Below are positions 17,652 to 27,523 of a stretch of DNA of 56,879 nt, in pieces. A program made the translations under genes and the position numbers. Numbering within the stretch: the stretch's first letter is position 1; each line of letters starts with the position of its first letter. Origin of the DNA: Nitratireductor sp. (GTDB taxonomy: Bacteria > Pseudomonadota > Alphaproteobacteria > Rhizobiales > Rhizobiaceae); contig NZ_CP051236.1 in the NCBI RefSeq assembly GCF_017794765.1, positions 99,172-156,050 of the forward strand. Reading direction: 5' to 3'. Below the pieces are notes generated by a model, which was not told the DNA's origin, ran no database searches, and saw only the letters and a program-made list of their open reading frames with translations.

Positions 17652-18647
17652 TCAGCCCAGTGCGTCAACGAGGCGTGCGGCGCCCTGCCGGAACGGATCG
17701 GCCGTGGGCAGCCCCATGCGTGCCTCGATCTCTTCAAGGCAGGCTTTTGCGTCCGCATCGTTCAGCGCCGCTGTGTTTACAGAGATGCCCACCACCTCGA
17801 CGTCCGGATTGACCACACGCGCTGTCTCCAGCGCCAGATCGCGCAGGGCCTCCAGACTGGGAAGCTGATAGTGCGGCAGGCCGCGCATATGCGTACGTGT
17901 CGGCTCGTGACAAAGCACCAGTGCATCGGCCTGGCCACCATGGATCAACGCCATGGTCACACCGGAGAACGAGGGATGGAAGAGACTGCCCTGCCCCTCG
18001 ATGAGATCCCAATGGTCGGCATCGTTGTCCGGGGTGATGTGCTCAACAGCGCCAGCCATGAAATCGGCTACCACCGCGTCAAGTGGAACGCCTGAGCCGG
18101 TGATCAGGATGCCTGTCTGGCCCGTCGCGCGGAACGTTGCCTTCATGCCGCGCTCACGCATTTCGCGCTCCATGGCAAGTGCGGTGTACATTTTGCCGAC
18201 TGAGCAGTCCGTTCCGACTGCCAGGCACCGTTTGCCGCTCCGTCTCTTGCCGTCTGCGATGGGGTAGTCTTCCTGAGGCACGCGAACGTCAAAGAGCTGC
18301 GTGCCCGCTTTCTCGGCGGCTGCCACCAGTGCAGGCTGTGCTGTCAGCCGGTTGTGCAGACCAGACGCGATATCCATTCCGGCCTCGGCAGCGGCCACCA
18401 GCGTGGCCATCCAGCTCTGGGAGATCACGCCGCCACGATTTGCAGCGCCCACCACGAGTGTCTGGGCGCCGGCTTCCTTCGCCTCGGCTATCGTCATTTC
18501 CCTGAGGCCGAGATCCGCCTTGCAGCCATCGAGGCGCAGCTGGCCCACACAGAACTCCGGTCGCCAGTCCTTGATCCCCTGGGCAACCTTTGCAGTCAGG
18601 GCATCAGGGGCATCACCAAGAAACAGGAGATAGGGCGTCTTAAGCAT
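17652..18647 (-). CDS. DUF1611 P-loop protein, DgcN-like (D-glutamate N-acetyltransferase family)
   Basis: A 331-residue protein of the DUF1611 family. It carries a Walker A-like loop GTDCSVGKMYTAL near residue 145, then ATGQTGILITGSG and EGQGSLFHPSFSG, which are typical of the family. Members called DgcN are reported to act in D-glutamate catabolism with the epimerase-like partner DgcA; no dgcA gene is next to this one. It lies upstream of nothing on its strand except the 3' end of coxM (convergent) and 136 bases downstream of a TRAP operon. The family is clear; the biochemical role is by analogy. Confidence 0.85.
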   Translation of the reverse strand: MLKTPYLLFLGDAPDALTAKVAQGIKDWRPEFCVGQLRLDGCKADLGLREMTIAEAKEAGAQTLVVGAANRGGVISQSWMATLVAAAEAGMDIASGLHNRLTAQPALVAAAEKAGTQLFDVRVPQEDYPIADGKRRSGKRCLAVGTDCSVGKMYTALAMEREMRERGMKATFRATGQTGILITGSGVPLDAVVADFMAGAVEHITPDNDADHWDLIEGQGSLFHPSFSGVTMALIHGGQADALVLCHEPTRTHMRGLPHYQLPSLEALRDLALETARVVNPDVEVVGISVNTAALNDADAKACLEEIEARMGLPTADPFRQGAARLVDALG

Positions 18648-18783
18648 GAGCGGGCGCTCCCTTAGAATTGTTTTACCGGCTCATCAATGATCCAGACACC
18701 CCTTGTCAAGCTGCAGTGGACCAGACAGGGCGTCCTGGATCAACACTTGGGCAGTGGCTGAGCCAGCGTTTGCCGACCAGATG

Positions 18784-20334
18784 CTAAAAGATGGTTCCCG
18801 GTAGCCATGTTGAAATCGACGGAAGCAACCAGATAACGCCCATCCCGACGATCTGCAGGATGATGAATGGAATAACGCCGCGATAAATCTGTCCCGTAGT
18901 GATTTCCTTGGGCGCTGCCGCCCGCAGGTAAAACAGCGAGAAACCGAATGGTGGGGTCAGGAACGATGTCTGCAGATTGATGGCGATCAGTATCGAGAGC
19001 CACAGCGGATCATGCCCCATCAGGATCAGGATCGGCGCCACCAGAGGGAGGACAATCACCGAGATTTCCACGAAATCCAGGAAAAAGCCGAGAATGAAGA
19101 TCATCGCCATCACGAAGATCAGCGCCCCCTGTGGGCCACCCGGCATCGAATTAAGAATATCCTCAACCCGGGCATCGCCGCCCAGCCCCCGAAAAACCAG
19201 CGAGAAGACGCTTGCAGTCAGGATCGTGGCGAAGATCATGGCCGTGACCGTCATGGTGGAGGTGACGATGGGGGTCAGAATACCTCTCCTGCGCGCCCTG
19301 CCGATAGAGATCACGATAGCGATGACGCCAAGAACCAGAAGCCCGGTCGTGAGCGCCGCCATGCCCCACTCGAACAAGCCGGCGTCGCTGCGTTGCAGAC
19401 GCACGGGAAAAAGCCCTGCAAGAACGGCAACCGCGCCGAGTGCGGCCGCACCCAGAACAATCATGCGGCCATTGCCCTCGCTGCGGACACCGGCCAGAAG
19501 CAACGCACCGATCGCGCCCACACTGGCTGCTTCGCTCGGTGTGGCGACACCACCGAGAATGGATCCCAATACGGCAACGATAAGCAGAACGGGAGGAACC
19601 ACCGCACGCTGCACCTCCTGCCGCCCGGGCCGGTCCCCTGCCTCCATCAACGCAGGAGCGGTTTCCGGTTTTAGTGCGGCCCGCGTCATCAGGTATGCGA
19701 TATAGACAGCGACAAGCGTCAGGCCCGGCAACAGGGCTGCGGCGAAGACCTGCCCCACAGAAATCGTCTCAATGGTGAATTTGCCCTGCTCATACTGCGC
19801 CTGCTGATAGGCGGTGGACATCACGTCGGACAGGATAATGAGGAGGGTCGAAGGCGGGATGATCTGGCCAAGCGTTCCGGATGTACACACAACGCCTGAA
19901 GCAAGCTTGGGGTCGTAGCCGTTGCGAACCATCGTGGGCAGCGCAATAAGGCCCATGGCCACCACGGTCGCGCCGACAATGCCGGTGGATGCCGCAAGCA
20001 GCGCCCCCACCAACACCACCGAAACGCCAAGGCCTCCACGTAAGCCGCCAAAAAGACGGCCCATCGTTTCGAGCAGTTCTTCAGCGATACGACTCTTTTC
20101 AAGAACCACGCCCATGAACACAAAAAGTGGAATGGCGATCAGAACTTCATTGGTAAGCGTCCCGAACACCCGCTGCCCCAGCGCTCCCAGGAGCCCGACG
20201 TCGAACTGCCCCGTCATCCAGCCCAGGAAGGCGAAGAACGCTGCGGTTCCCGCCAGCATGAAAGAAACCGGATAGCCAATCAGGATCGCGACGATGAGCG
20301 CCGCAAACATCAGAATGTCGAGGGGTAAGGTCAT
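18784..20334 (-). CDS. dctM: TRAP transporter large membrane subunit, DctM family (long form)
   Basis: A 516-residue membrane protein. It is longer than the usual 425 residues because of a loop and extra helices at about 225-345 (nt about 19300-19660). Family hallmarks are GYPVSFMLAGTAAFFA, STGIVGATVVAMGLIALP, GTLGQIIPPSTLLIILSD, GGVATPSEAASVGAIGAL and LNLQTSFLTPPFGFSLFY-like near the end. Such long DctM proteins pair with TakP-type binding proteins. Its ATG overlaps the end of dctQ by 4 bases. Last gene of the dctP-dctQ-dctM run that continues from the hut operon. Confidence 0.93.
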   Translation of the reverse strand: MTLPLDILMFAALIVAILIGYPVSFMLAGTAAFFAFLGWMTGQFDVGLLGALGQRVFGTLTNEVLIAIPLFVFMGVVLEKSRIAEELLETMGRLFGGLRGGLGVSVVLVGALLAASTGIVGATVVAMGLIALPTMVRNGYDPKLASGVVCTSGTLGQIIPPSTLLIILSDVMSTAYQQAQYEQGKFTIETISVGQVFAAALLPGLTLVAVYIAYLMTRAALKPETAPALMEAGDRPGRQEVQRAVVPPVLLIVAVLGSILGGVATPSEAASVGAIGALLLAGVRSEGNGRMIVLGAAALGAVAVLAGLFPVRLQRSDAGLFEWGMAALTTGLLVLGVIAIVISIGRARRRGILTPIVTSTMTVTAMIFATILTASVFSLVFRGLGGDARVEDILNSMPGGPQGALIFVMAMIFILGFFLDFVEISVIVLPLVAPILILMGHDPLWLSILIAINLQTSFLTPPFGFSLFYLRAAAPKEITTGQIYRGVIPFIILQIVGMGVIWLLPSISTWLPGTIF

Positions 20335-20840
20335 GCGGCCGGGTTTTCTTCACGAAGACGCGCAAGATCACGCAGAATGCAGGCAAGCCCCTGAATAATG
20401 AGCAGCACACAGAACAAGGGGATCAGCGACTTGAGCAAAAAGGAAGCGGGAATGCCACCGACGGAGATCGCCCCCTCCATGATGGCCCAGGAATTGCGCA
20501 CGGATGGCCAGGAGTACCAGCCAATCATCACCATTGAGGGGATCAGGAAACAAAGCGCCCCGAAAATGTCGATCCGCGCCCTGCCACGCGGACCAAACAT
20601 TCCGTAGAAAATGTCCACGCGCACATGCCCGTCCACCAGAAGCGTGTAACCGCCGGCCAGCATGAAGAGCGCGGCATGCAGATAGAGCACGGTCTCATTC
20701 ATGAAGATAAAGCTGATTCCGTACACGTAGCGCAGCACCACGGTTCCAAACTGGACCAGCACCATGGCAAGCGCCAGCCAGCGCACCGCCGCGCCTACCA
20801 CCCGGTTGATCCGGTCAAGTCTGTCCGCCAGCTCCAGCAT
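20331..20840 (-). CDS. dctQ: TRAP transporter small membrane subunit, DctQ family
   Basis: A 169-residue protein with four predicted membrane helices. It has the DctQ core: an N-terminal amphipathic stretch (ADRLDRINRVVGAAVRW), FIFMNETVLYLHAALFMLAGGYTLLVDGHVRVDI and a C-terminal pair of helices. The start is the ATG at 20840; a GTG one codon earlier is possible. It overlaps dctM, so the two are translationally coupled. It is separated from dctP by 59 bases that hold a strong hairpin. Confidence 0.92.
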   Translation of the reverse strand: MLELADRLDRINRVVGAAVRWLALAMVLVQFGTVVLRYVYGISFIFMNETVLYLHAALFMLAGGYTLLVDGHVRVDIFYGMFGPRGRARIDIFGALCFLIPSMVMIGWYSWPSVRNSWAIMEGAISVGGIPASFLLKSLIPLFCVLLIIQGLACILRDLARLREENPAA

Positions 20841-20858
20841 CACGAGCGTTCCCCGAAA

Positions 20859-20887
20859 TGAAAGAGGCCGGGCGCAGACGCCCGGCC
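20859..20887 (-). terminator. Hairpin between dctP and dctQ
   Basis: A perfect 9-bp GC-rich stem (20866-20874 with 20879-20887) and 4-base loop is followed on the minus strand by a T-rich TCTTTC. As in the other TRAP operon of this window, it separates the binding-protein gene from the membrane genes. Confidence 0.75.
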
Positions 20888-20899
20888 CGGTCGATTGTG

Positions 20900-21991
20900 T
20901 CAGCCGCCGTAATTATAGTCCAGCGCCCGGGCGTTCATCTGCCCGTTGTCCGCATAGACCATATAGTCGGCGATGCCGGAACGGTACTCGAGGAAGCTCT
21001 CGACAATGCGCTTCACGAGTTCATCGTTGTCCTCACGCAGTTCCGCGATCACCTCGCCCGCGGCGTTGCCCATGGCGACGATCACATCCTCGGGAAGCTG
21101 TTTCACCTGCACGCCCTGCTCGGCCACAAGCTGCTTCAGCGCAGCGGCGTGTTTGGTCGTGTACTCCGTCCACACCGGGTTGTAGAGCGATTCACAGGCA
21201 TAGGCGACGGCCTGCTGAAGATCTTCCGGCAGCGCATCGTAAGCGGCCTTGTTGACCGCGCATTCCTCTGCCGAAGAGGGCTCGCCGACACCCGGCCAAT
21301 AGTAATTCTTCGCGACCTGATAGAAACCAAGCGCCGAATCCGTCCATGGGCCGATGAACTCGCCCGCGTCGATCGTCCCGGACTGCAGTCCCTGAAACAT
21401 GTCGCCGCCGCCCATGGCCTGCACGGCCATACCGAGCTTGGCGCACATTTCGGAGGCAAGACCGGTGGTGCGGAAACGCAGGCCCTTCAGATCGTCAACC
21501 GAATTGATCTCGTTACGGAACCAGCCCTGCCACTGCGGGCCGGAGTTGCCGCACAGGAACGGCTTCAACCCAAAGCGGCCATACATCTCGTCATAGAGAG
21601 CCTGACCGCCACCATGGATCAACCAGCCGAGCTGCTCGTCGGCGCGCAGGCCGAAGGGCTGTGAACCGAAGAGCAGAATGCCGCGCGACTTCGACCCCCA
21701 ATAGGCGGGAACCGCGTGGTAGAGTTCGGCTGTACCTTCCGACACCGCATCGAACACACCATTGCCAGGTACGAGTTCGCCGGCCGCATAGAGCTTCACT
21801 TCCAGCCGCCCGCCCGAAAGCGCGGTAATGCGATCGGCGAGCATCTGTGCGGCAACACCCGGGCCCGGCAGGTTCTTCGGCCACGCCGTAACCATCTTCC
21901 AGGTGATCTTGTCCTGCGCGATCGCCGGAGCTGCAAGCCCCGTCGCCACACCGGCAACGCCGGCAGTTTTCAGAAATTGACGTCTTTTCAT
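20900..21991 (-). CDS. dctP: TRAP transporter solute-binding protein, TakP-like
   Basis: A 363-residue periplasmic protein. The start MKRRQFLKTAG contains a twin-arginine motif (RRQFLK), so export by Tat is likely, with cleavage near AIAQ. The mature part resembles TakP, the alpha-keto-acid binding protein: ITWKMVTAWPKNLPGPG, SEGTAELYHAVPAYW, LRFRTTGLASEMCAKLG and YYWPGVGEPSS. The gene begins only 27 bases after hutU on the same strand, with an AGAGGGG site, so it is probably the fifth gene of the hut transcript. The substrate may therefore be urocanate, a histidine-derived keto acid or another carboxylate. Confidence 0.92.
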   Translation of the reverse strand: MKRRQFLKTAGVAGVATGLAAPAIAQDKITWKMVTAWPKNLPGPGVAAQMLADRITALSGGRLEVKLYAAGELVPGNGVFDAVSEGTAELYHAVPAYWGSKSRGILLFGSQPFGLRADEQLGWLIHGGGQALYDEMYGRFGLKPFLCGNSGPQWQGWFRNEINSVDDLKGLRFRTTGLASEMCAKLGMAVQAMGGGDMFQGLQSGTIDAGEFIGPWTDSALGFYQVAKNYYWPGVGEPSSAEECAVNKAAYDALPEDLQQAVAYACESLYNPVWTEYTTKHAAALKQLVAEQGVQVKQLPEDVIVAMGNAAGEVIAELREDNDELVKRIVESFLEYRSGIADYMVYADNGQMNARALDYNYGG

Positions 21992-22018
21992 TTTAAACCC
22001 CTCTGTGCTGTTGTTTTC

Positions 22019-23692
22019 TTAATTTCCAAGAATCCCCGGCAGCCGCAAGCCTTTTTCCTTCGCCCAGTCGAGCGCAATCTCATAGCCTGCATCGGCATGG
22101 CGCATCACGCCGGTTGCCGGGTCATTCCACAACACACGCTCAAGGCGACGTGCTGCATCCTCCGTGCCGTCGGCACAGATCACCATCCCCGAATGCTGCG
22201 AAAAGCCCATGCCCACGCCGCCGCCATGATGCAGCGAAACCCAGGTCGCGCCCGAGGCGCAATTGAGCAGTGCATTGAGCAGCGGCCAGTCGGACACGGC
22301 ATCCGAGCCATCTTTCATGGCCTCGGTCTCGCGGTTGGGTGAGGCCACGGAACCGGAATCCAGATGGTCACGCCCGATCACCACCGGAGCCTTGAGTTCA
22401 CCCTTGGCCACCATTTCGTTGAAGGCCAGCCCCAGCCGGTGCCGGTCGCCAAGGCCGACCCAGCAGATGCGCGCCGGCAGACCCTGAAACGCGATGCGCT
22501 CCTTCGCCATGTCGAGCCAGCGATGCAGATGCTCGTTGTCGGGCAGAAGCTCCTTCACCTTCTCATCGGTGCGATAGATGTCTTCCGGGTCACCCGAAAG
22601 CGCCGCCCAGCGGAACGGACCAACACCACGGCAAAACAGCGGTCGGATATAGGCCGGCACGAAACCGGGGAAGGCGAAGGCGTTCTCAAACCCCTCCTCC
22701 AGCGCCACCTGACGGATATTGTTGCCGTAATCGAGCGTCGGGATGCCTTGATTCCAGAAGGCAACCATCGCCTCCACATGCTCCCGCATCGAGGCACGCG
22801 CAGCCTTCTCCACCGCCTTCGGGTCACTCTCGCGCTTCTCGCGCCATTCGGCGACGGTCCAACCCTTCGGTAGATAGCCGTTCACGGGATCATGCGCGGA
22901 TGTCTGGTCCGTCACCATGTCAGGCTTCACGCCGCGTCGCACCAGTTCCGGCACGATTTCCGCCGCATTGCCGACCAGACCGACCGACTTTGCCTCGCCC
23001 GCCTTTGTCCAGCGATCGATCATCTCCAGCGCTTCATCCAGCGTCTGGGCCTTCTCGTCCACATAGCGGGTGCGGATACGGAAATCGATACGCGTCTCAT
23101 CGCACTCAATGGCAAGGCAGCACGCACCCGCCATCACCGCAGCCAGCGGCTGCGCACCGCCCATCCCGCCAAGCCCTGCGGTCAGGATCCACTTGCCCTT
23201 CAAATCGCCGCCATAATGCTGGCGGCCAGCCTCCACGAAGGTCTCATAGGTACCCTGAACGATGCCCTGCGAGCCGATATAAATCCACGAGCCGGCCGTC
23301 ATCTGGCCGTACATCATCAGACCCTTTTTATCGAGCTCGTTGAAATGGTCCCAATTGGCCCAGTGCGGCACGAGATTGGAATTGGCGATCAGAACGCGCG
23401 GCGCATCCTTATGGGTGCGGAATACGCCCACCGGCTTGCCCGACTGGACGAGCAGCGTCTCGTTTTCCTCAAGTGTCTTCAGGGTCGCGGCAATACGGTC
23501 GAAATCGTCCCAGGTCCGCGCGGCCCGCCCGATGCCGCCATAAACCACGAGCTCATTCGGATTCTCGGCCACATCGGGATCGAGATTGTTCATCAGCATC
23601 CGGAGCGGTGCTTCGGTCATCCAGCCCTTTGCGTTCAGTTCGGCCCCGCGCGGTGCGCGGACTTCACGTATGTTGTGACGCGGATTGGTCAT
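22019..23692 (-). CDS. hutU: Urocanate hydratase
   Basis: Second step of histidine degradation: adds water to urocanate to give 4-imidazolone-5-propionate, using tightly bound NAD+. The 557-residue length is standard. Signature stretches include the N-terminal [43 protein letters not shown], the NAD-site [18 protein letters not shown], and [17 protein letters not shown] near the C-terminus. It follows hutG with only three bases between coding regions and precedes the TakP-like dctP. Very high conservation, so the assignment is firm. Confidence 0.98.
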   Translation of the reverse strand: MTNPRHNIREVRAPRGAELNAKGWMTEAPLRMLMNNLDPDVAENPNELVVYGGIGRAARTWDDFDRIAATLKTLEENETLLVQSGKPVGVFRTHKDAPRVLIANSNLVPHWANWDHFNELDKKGLMMYGQMTAGSWIYIGSQGIVQGTYETFVEAGRQHYGGDLKGKWILTAGLGGMGGAQPLAAVMAGACCLAIECDETRIDFRIRTRYVDEKAQTLDEALEMIDRWTKAGEAKSVGLVGNAAEIVPELVRRGVKPDMVTDQTSAHDPVNGYLPKGWTVAEWREKRESDPKAVEKAARASMREHVEAMVAFWNQGIPTLDYGNNIRQVALEEGFENAFAFPGFVPAYIRPLFCRGVGPFRWAALSGDPEDIYRTDEKVKELLPDNEHLHRWLDMAKERIAFQGLPARICWVGLGDRHRLGLAFNEMVAKGELKAPVVIGRDHLDSGSVASPNRETEAMKDGSDAVSDWPLLNALLNCASGATWVSLHHGGGVGMGFSQHSGMVICADGTEDAARRLERVLWNDPATGVMRHADAGYEIALDWAKEKGLRLPGILGN

Positions 23693-23695
23693 GGT

Positions 23696-24499
23696 TCATG
23701 CCCCCTTCAAGGTCGGCGCGATCTCGGAAAGACGCGCCAGAATGGCTTTGAGATGCGGGCGCAGGCGGGTCGCCTTTTCCTCGGAAAAATCGAACGGGAC
23801 AGCCTCGCTTTTCAGATGCGTCGCCTGAGCCAGTTCCATCTGAATGGCATGTTCGCCGCGATCCGGCCTGCCGTAATGCCGTGTGGTCCAACCGCCGACA
23901 AAGCGCCCATTGAGCACACTCGAATAACCGTCCGCCGAAGCGCAGATATCCGCTGTCGCCTTCTCGATTTCCGGTGCGCAGGTCTTGCCGTGATTGGTGC
24001 CAATGTTGAAATCGGGCAACTCCCCCTCAAACAGGAATGGGCAGTGCGAACGGATGGAATGGCAATCATAGAGGATCGCCACTCCATGCAGGGCCTTCAC
24101 CCGCGCAATCTCGGCTTCCAGCGCCGCATGATAGGGCCGATGGAACGCCTCCACCCGGTCCCTCACATCCTCTTCTGTCGGCGCTTCACCCTCCCGCCAG
24201 ATGGGTCGGCTGTCGAAATCCGTGAGCGGCACGAGGGTGGTGGTATTCTGGCCGGGATAAAGGCTTTCCCCGGACGGATCGCGATTCGCATCGATCACAT
24301 AGCGGTGAAACGTCGCCCGCACCGTGGTCACTCCGTCGAGCAGACCATCATAGAGCCTGTCCACATGCCAGTCCGTATCGGTCAGAAGCTGGCCCTGTTC
24401 GTTGAGCCGGGCCTTGATCGCAGCCGGCACATGAGTGCCCGTATGCGGCAGGCCCAGAATGACGGGCGAGGAGCCCTGATTCACTTCGACGGGGTTCAT
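23696..24499 (-). CDS. hutG: N-formylglutamate deformylase
   Basis: Last step of the five-step Hut route: hydrolyses N-formyl-L-glutamate to glutamate and formate. The 267-residue protein has the zinc amidohydrolase pattern PHTGTHVP, LTDTDWHVDRLYDG, DANRDPSG, HRPYHAALEAEI and the DCHSIRSH metal motif, then NIGTNHGKTC. Its presence together with HutF shows that this organism uses the deiminase-deformylase branch and not formimidoylglutamase. It lies 169 bases after hutH, with a palindromic repeat element in between, and nearly abuts hutU. Confidence 0.96.
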   Translation of the reverse strand: MNPVEVNQGSSPVILGLPHTGTHVPAAIKARLNEQGQLLTDTDWHVDRLYDGLLDGVTTVRATFHRYVIDANRDPSGESLYPGQNTTTLVPLTDFDSRPIWREGEAPTEEDVRDRVEAFHRPYHAALEAEIARVKALHGVAILYDCHSIRSHCPFLFEGELPDFNIGTNHGKTCAPEIEKATADICASADGYSSVLNGRFVGGWTTRHYGRPDRGEHAIQMELAQATHLKSEAVPFDFSEEKATRLRPHLKAILARLSEIAPTLKGA

Positions 24500-24512
24500 T
24501 CGAAAAACTCCA

Positions 24513-24655
24513 GTATTGGCGTCGGCCCCTCATCCTTACCCTCTCCCCGCTGGCGGGGAGCGGGAGGCGACGACGTCGCGGCTATCCTTCTTCTCCCCGC
24601 AAGCGGGGAGAAGGTGCCGGCGGGCGGATAAGGGGCGAGCGCCAACGCCGAATAC
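24513..24655. repeat. Compound palindromic repeat between hutH and hutG
   Basis: Two short palindromes, 24541-24560 and 24591-24612, each with CTCCCCGC/GCGGGGAG arms, lie inside imperfect outer inverted repeats (24513-24535 and 24626-24655). This resembles the dispersed palindromic elements of rhizobial genomes. It fills nearly the whole intergenic space inside the hut operon. Confidence 0.8.
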
Positions 24656-24668
24656 AACATGTCCCGCA

Positions 24669-26210
24669 TCAAACCTCGCTCCTCAGTTCCGGCAGAATAT
24701 TTTCGGGAATGCTGGCATTCAGCTCCCCCGAACGCACGAGTTCAATGGCCCGCTCCAGATCGGGCGCCAGATAGCGATCCTCCTCCAGATCAGGCACCGC
24801 CTGCCGGATCGCCGCATGAGCGGCCGAAAGGGCCTCACTCGTCTTCAACGGCGCACGAAAATCAACCCCCTGCGCCGCTGTCACCGCCTCGATTCCGATA
24901 ATGCCAAACAGGTTCTCCGTCATCGGAATGAGACGCCGAGCGCCATGGCAGGCCATCGACACATGGTCTTCCTGATTGGCGGAAGTGGGCGTCGAATCCA
25001 CGGAAGCCGGATGCGACATCTGCTTGTTCTCGCTCATCAGCGCCGCCGAGGTCACTTCGGCAATCATCAGCCCCGAATTGAGCCCCGGCTTCTTCGCCAG
25101 AAACGCCGGAAGACCGAAGCTCAACGCGGGATCCACCAGAAGCGCAATGCGCCTTTGCGCAATCGCGCCAACCTCGCAGATGGCAAGCGCAATCTGATCG
25201 GCAGCCAGCGCCACCGGCTCGGCATGGAAATTACCGCCCGAAACCACCGTACCGTCCGACAAAACCAACGGATTGTCGGTCACCGCATTGGCCTCGATGG
25301 TCAGCGTGTGCGCCGCCTGGCGCAAGAGGTCGAGGCACGCCCCGTCCACCTGCGGCTGGCAGCGAATGCAATAGGGATCCTGCACCCGCTCATCGCCTTC
25401 CAGATGGCTTTCGCGGATCTGCGAGCCCTCAAGCAGCGCCCACAGTGCTGCCGCCGTGTCGATCTGCCCCTGATGTCCGCGCAGCGTGTGGATTTCCGGA
25501 TGAAACGGCGCGGAAGAGCCCATGGCCGCGTCGGTCGACAATGCCCCGGTGATCAGCGCCGAGCGTGCCGCGCGATGCGCCCGGAACAGACCGGTCAGCG
25601 CCAGCGCGGTGGAAACCTGCGTGCCGTTGATCAGCGCCAGCCCTTCCTTGGCCTTGAGAACCAGCGGCGAAAGTCCCGCCTTGCGCAACGCTTCGCTGCC
25701 CGAAAGCCGCTCGCCTTTGAAGAAGGCCTCGCCCTCGCCCATCATGGCAGCGGCCATGTGGGCAAGTGGCGCCAGATCGCCCGAGGCGCCCACCGAGCCC
25801 TTTTCCGGAATCACCGGCACGACACCCCGCGCCAGCATCTCTTCGATCAGTCTCACCACCTCCATGCGGACACCGGAGGCTCCACGTCCGAGAGACAGAA
25901 GCTTGAGCGACATGATCAGCCGCACGATGCTTTCATCAAGCGGCGCACCGACGCCGCAGCAATGGGACAGAATGAGATTGCGCTGAAGCGTCTCCACATC
26001 GTGCGGCGGGATGCTCACGCTGGCGAGTTTTCCGAAACCGGTATTGACGCCATAGACAGCCGCATTGCCGCGCGCGATCTGATCTATCCGCTCCGCTGCC
26101 GCCTCGATGCCAGCATGGCAGCCCTTGTCGAGGCGTACAGGTGTGCCATCGCGCCAGATATGTTCCAGATCCCGGATCGTCACCGCACCGGGCGACAGAA
26201 CAAGCGTCAT
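24669..26210 (-). CDS. hutH: Histidine ammonia-lyase
   Basis: First step of histidine degradation: removes ammonia to yield urocanate. The 513-residue protein has the autocatalytic MIO cofactor triad Ala142-Ser143-Gly144 in the motif [11 protein letters not shown], the catalytic YGVNTGFG near residue 53 and [14 protein letters not shown] in the C-terminal half. Length and motifs are standard. Its ATG overlaps the hutI stop by 4 bases, so the two are coupled. The rest of the operon (hutG, hutU) follows after a repeat element. Confidence 0.98.
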   Translation of the reverse strand: MTLVLSPGAVTIRDLEHIWRDGTPVRLDKGCHAGIEAAAERIDQIARGNAAVYGVNTGFGKLASVSIPPHDVETLQRNLILSHCCGVGAPLDESIVRLIMSLKLLSLGRGASGVRMEVVRLIEEMLARGVVPVIPEKGSVGASGDLAPLAHMAAAMMGEGEAFFKGERLSGSEALRKAGLSPLVLKAKEGLALINGTQVSTALALTGLFRAHRAARSALITGALSTDAAMGSSAPFHPEIHTLRGHQGQIDTAAALWALLEGSQIRESHLEGDERVQDPYCIRCQPQVDGACLDLLRQAAHTLTIEANAVTDNPLVLSDGTVVSGGNFHAEPVALAADQIALAICEVGAIAQRRIALLVDPALSFGLPAFLAKKPGLNSGLMIAEVTSAALMSENKQMSHPASVDSTPTSANQEDHVSMACHGARRLIPMTENLFGIIGIEAVTAAQGVDFRAPLKTSEALSAAHAAIRQAVPDLEEDRYLAPDLERAIELVRSGELNASIPENILPELRSEV

Positions 26211-27415
26211 GCATGATCTCCTGAAACAAGGCGATGGAGCGGATTGAAACCGATGCGATAGGCAAGCTCGGCGGGATGCTCGACATCCCAGATGGCGATC
26301 TCGGCGCGCTTGCCGGCCTCGATCGTGCCAATCTCATCGGCGAGTCCCAGAGCGCGTGCCGCTTCACGCGTCGCCCCGGCCAGCGCTTCTTCCGGCGTCA
26401 TGCGGAACAGCGTGCAAGCCATGTTGATGGTCAAGAGCAGTGAGGCGAGCGGCGAGGAGCCAGGATTGCAGTCGGTGGCAACCGCAATCCGCACCCCATG
26501 CTTCCTGAGCGCGGCAAGCGGAGGATACTGCGTCTCGCGCAAAGTATAGAAAGCGCCCGGCAGCAACACCGCCACCGTCCCCGCCGCGGCCATGGCCGCA
26601 ACGCCCTCTTCGTCGAGATATTCCAGATGGTCCGCTGACAGCGCACCGTAGGATGCCGCCAGTCTCGCTCCACCCAGGTTGGAAAGTTGCTCGGCATGTA
26701 GTTTTACCGGCAGACCAAGCGCCCGCGCCTTATCGAACACCCGGGCCATCTGCTCCGGCGAAAACGCGATCCCTTCGCAGAACCCGTCAACCGCATCAGC
26801 CAGTCCCTCGGCCTGGGCCATCTCCATGCCCGGAAGCACGACCTCATCGATATAAGCGTCTTCCTTGCCGCGATATTCCGCCGGCACCGCATGGGCGGCA
26901 AGATAGCTCGTCCTGATCCGCACCGGGCGCAGCGTTGCCAGACGGCGCGCAGCACGCAGCATCTTTAATTCATCTTGAATGGCGAGCCCGTAGCCCGACT
27001 TCACTTCAACTGTTGCGACACCTTCGGCCAAAAGCGCGTCAAGCCGCTTCAGCGCATCTTCGACCAGCGCGTCCTCACTCATCGCACGGGTCGCCGCGAC
27101 GGTGGAAACAATGCCGCCGCCCGCGCGCGCCACTTCCTCGTAGCTCGCACCCTCGAGCCGCATCTCGAACTCTCTTGCCCGATTGCCTCCGAAAACAAGG
27201 TGCGTATGGCAATCCACCAGCGCTGGCGTCGCAAGCCGCCCGTCGAAATCGACACGTTTCCAATCGAGAAATGCGTCGGGCAATTCATTCGACACACCGG
27301 ACCAGGCGATCTTACCATCGCTGATCGCGATAGCTGCATCCTCTGTCAGCCCGTAGGATCCGGAATTCTCGCACATGCTTGCCAAGCGGATACCGCTGAT
27401 GACACTCTGCTTCAT
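26207..27415 (-). CDS. hutI: Imidazolonepropionase
   Basis: Third step of histidine degradation: hydrolyses imidazolone-propionate to N-formimidoyl-L-glutamate. The 402-residue amidohydrolase shows the metal motif [22 protein letters not shown] near residue 70, then [43 protein letters not shown] and [10 protein letters not shown], all hallmarks of HutI. It is the first gene of the minus-strand hut operon and starts 108 bases from the divergent hutF, with the probable HutC operator between. Confidence 0.98.
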   Translation of the reverse strand: MKQSVISGIRLASMCENSGSYGLTEDAAIAISDGKIAWSGVSNELPDAFLDWKRVDFDGRLATPALVDCHTHLVFGGNRAREFEMRLEGASYEEVARAGGGIVSTVAATRAMSEDALVEDALKRLDALLAEGVATVEVKSGYGLAIQDELKMLRAARRLATLRPVRIRTSYLAAHAVPAEYRGKEDAYIDEVVLPGMEMAQAEGLADAVDGFCEGIAFSPEQMARVFDKARALGLPVKLHAEQLSNLGGARLAASYGALSADHLEYLDEEGVAAMAAAGTVAVLLPGAFYTLRETQYPPLAALRKHGVRIAVATDCNPGSSPLASLLLTINMACTLFRMTPEEALAGATREAARALGLADEIGTIEAGKRAEIAIWDVEHPAELAYRIGFNPLHRLVSGDHA

Positions 27416-27435
27416 GACAGGAAGACCCCTCCCTC

Positions 27436-27501
27436 CTTGTACAGGGCATATTGCCTAAGCGCGCTTTATTGTCTAGTATTATTCCTATATGTATAGACAT
27501 A
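27436..27501. promoter_or_regulatory. Divergent hut promoter region with probable HutC operators
   Basis: The hutI-hutF gap contains the near-palindrome 27488-27501 (TATGT-N4-ACATA) and, 12 bases before it, a half-site ATTGTCTA (27468-27475) that is inverted relative to its TAGACAT half. A third TTGTACA site lies at 27438. Dyads of this kind suit the GntR/HutC repressor encoded next to hutF. Pattern and position only. Confidence 0.55.
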
Positions 27502-27523
27502 ATTAATCTAGGACTGGCACGCG

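Noticed and set aside
24541..24612. CRISPR-like repeat pair
   Set aside because: Only two palindromic units with outer inverted repeats and no regular spacers; it is a palindromic element.
22892..24631. Very long open frame on the plus strand opposite hutU and hutG
   Set aside because: It is antisense to two highly conserved enzymes and rich in Arg, His and Pro, as expected for a shadow frame in high-GC DNA. The same holds for 24516-26216 opposite hutH.
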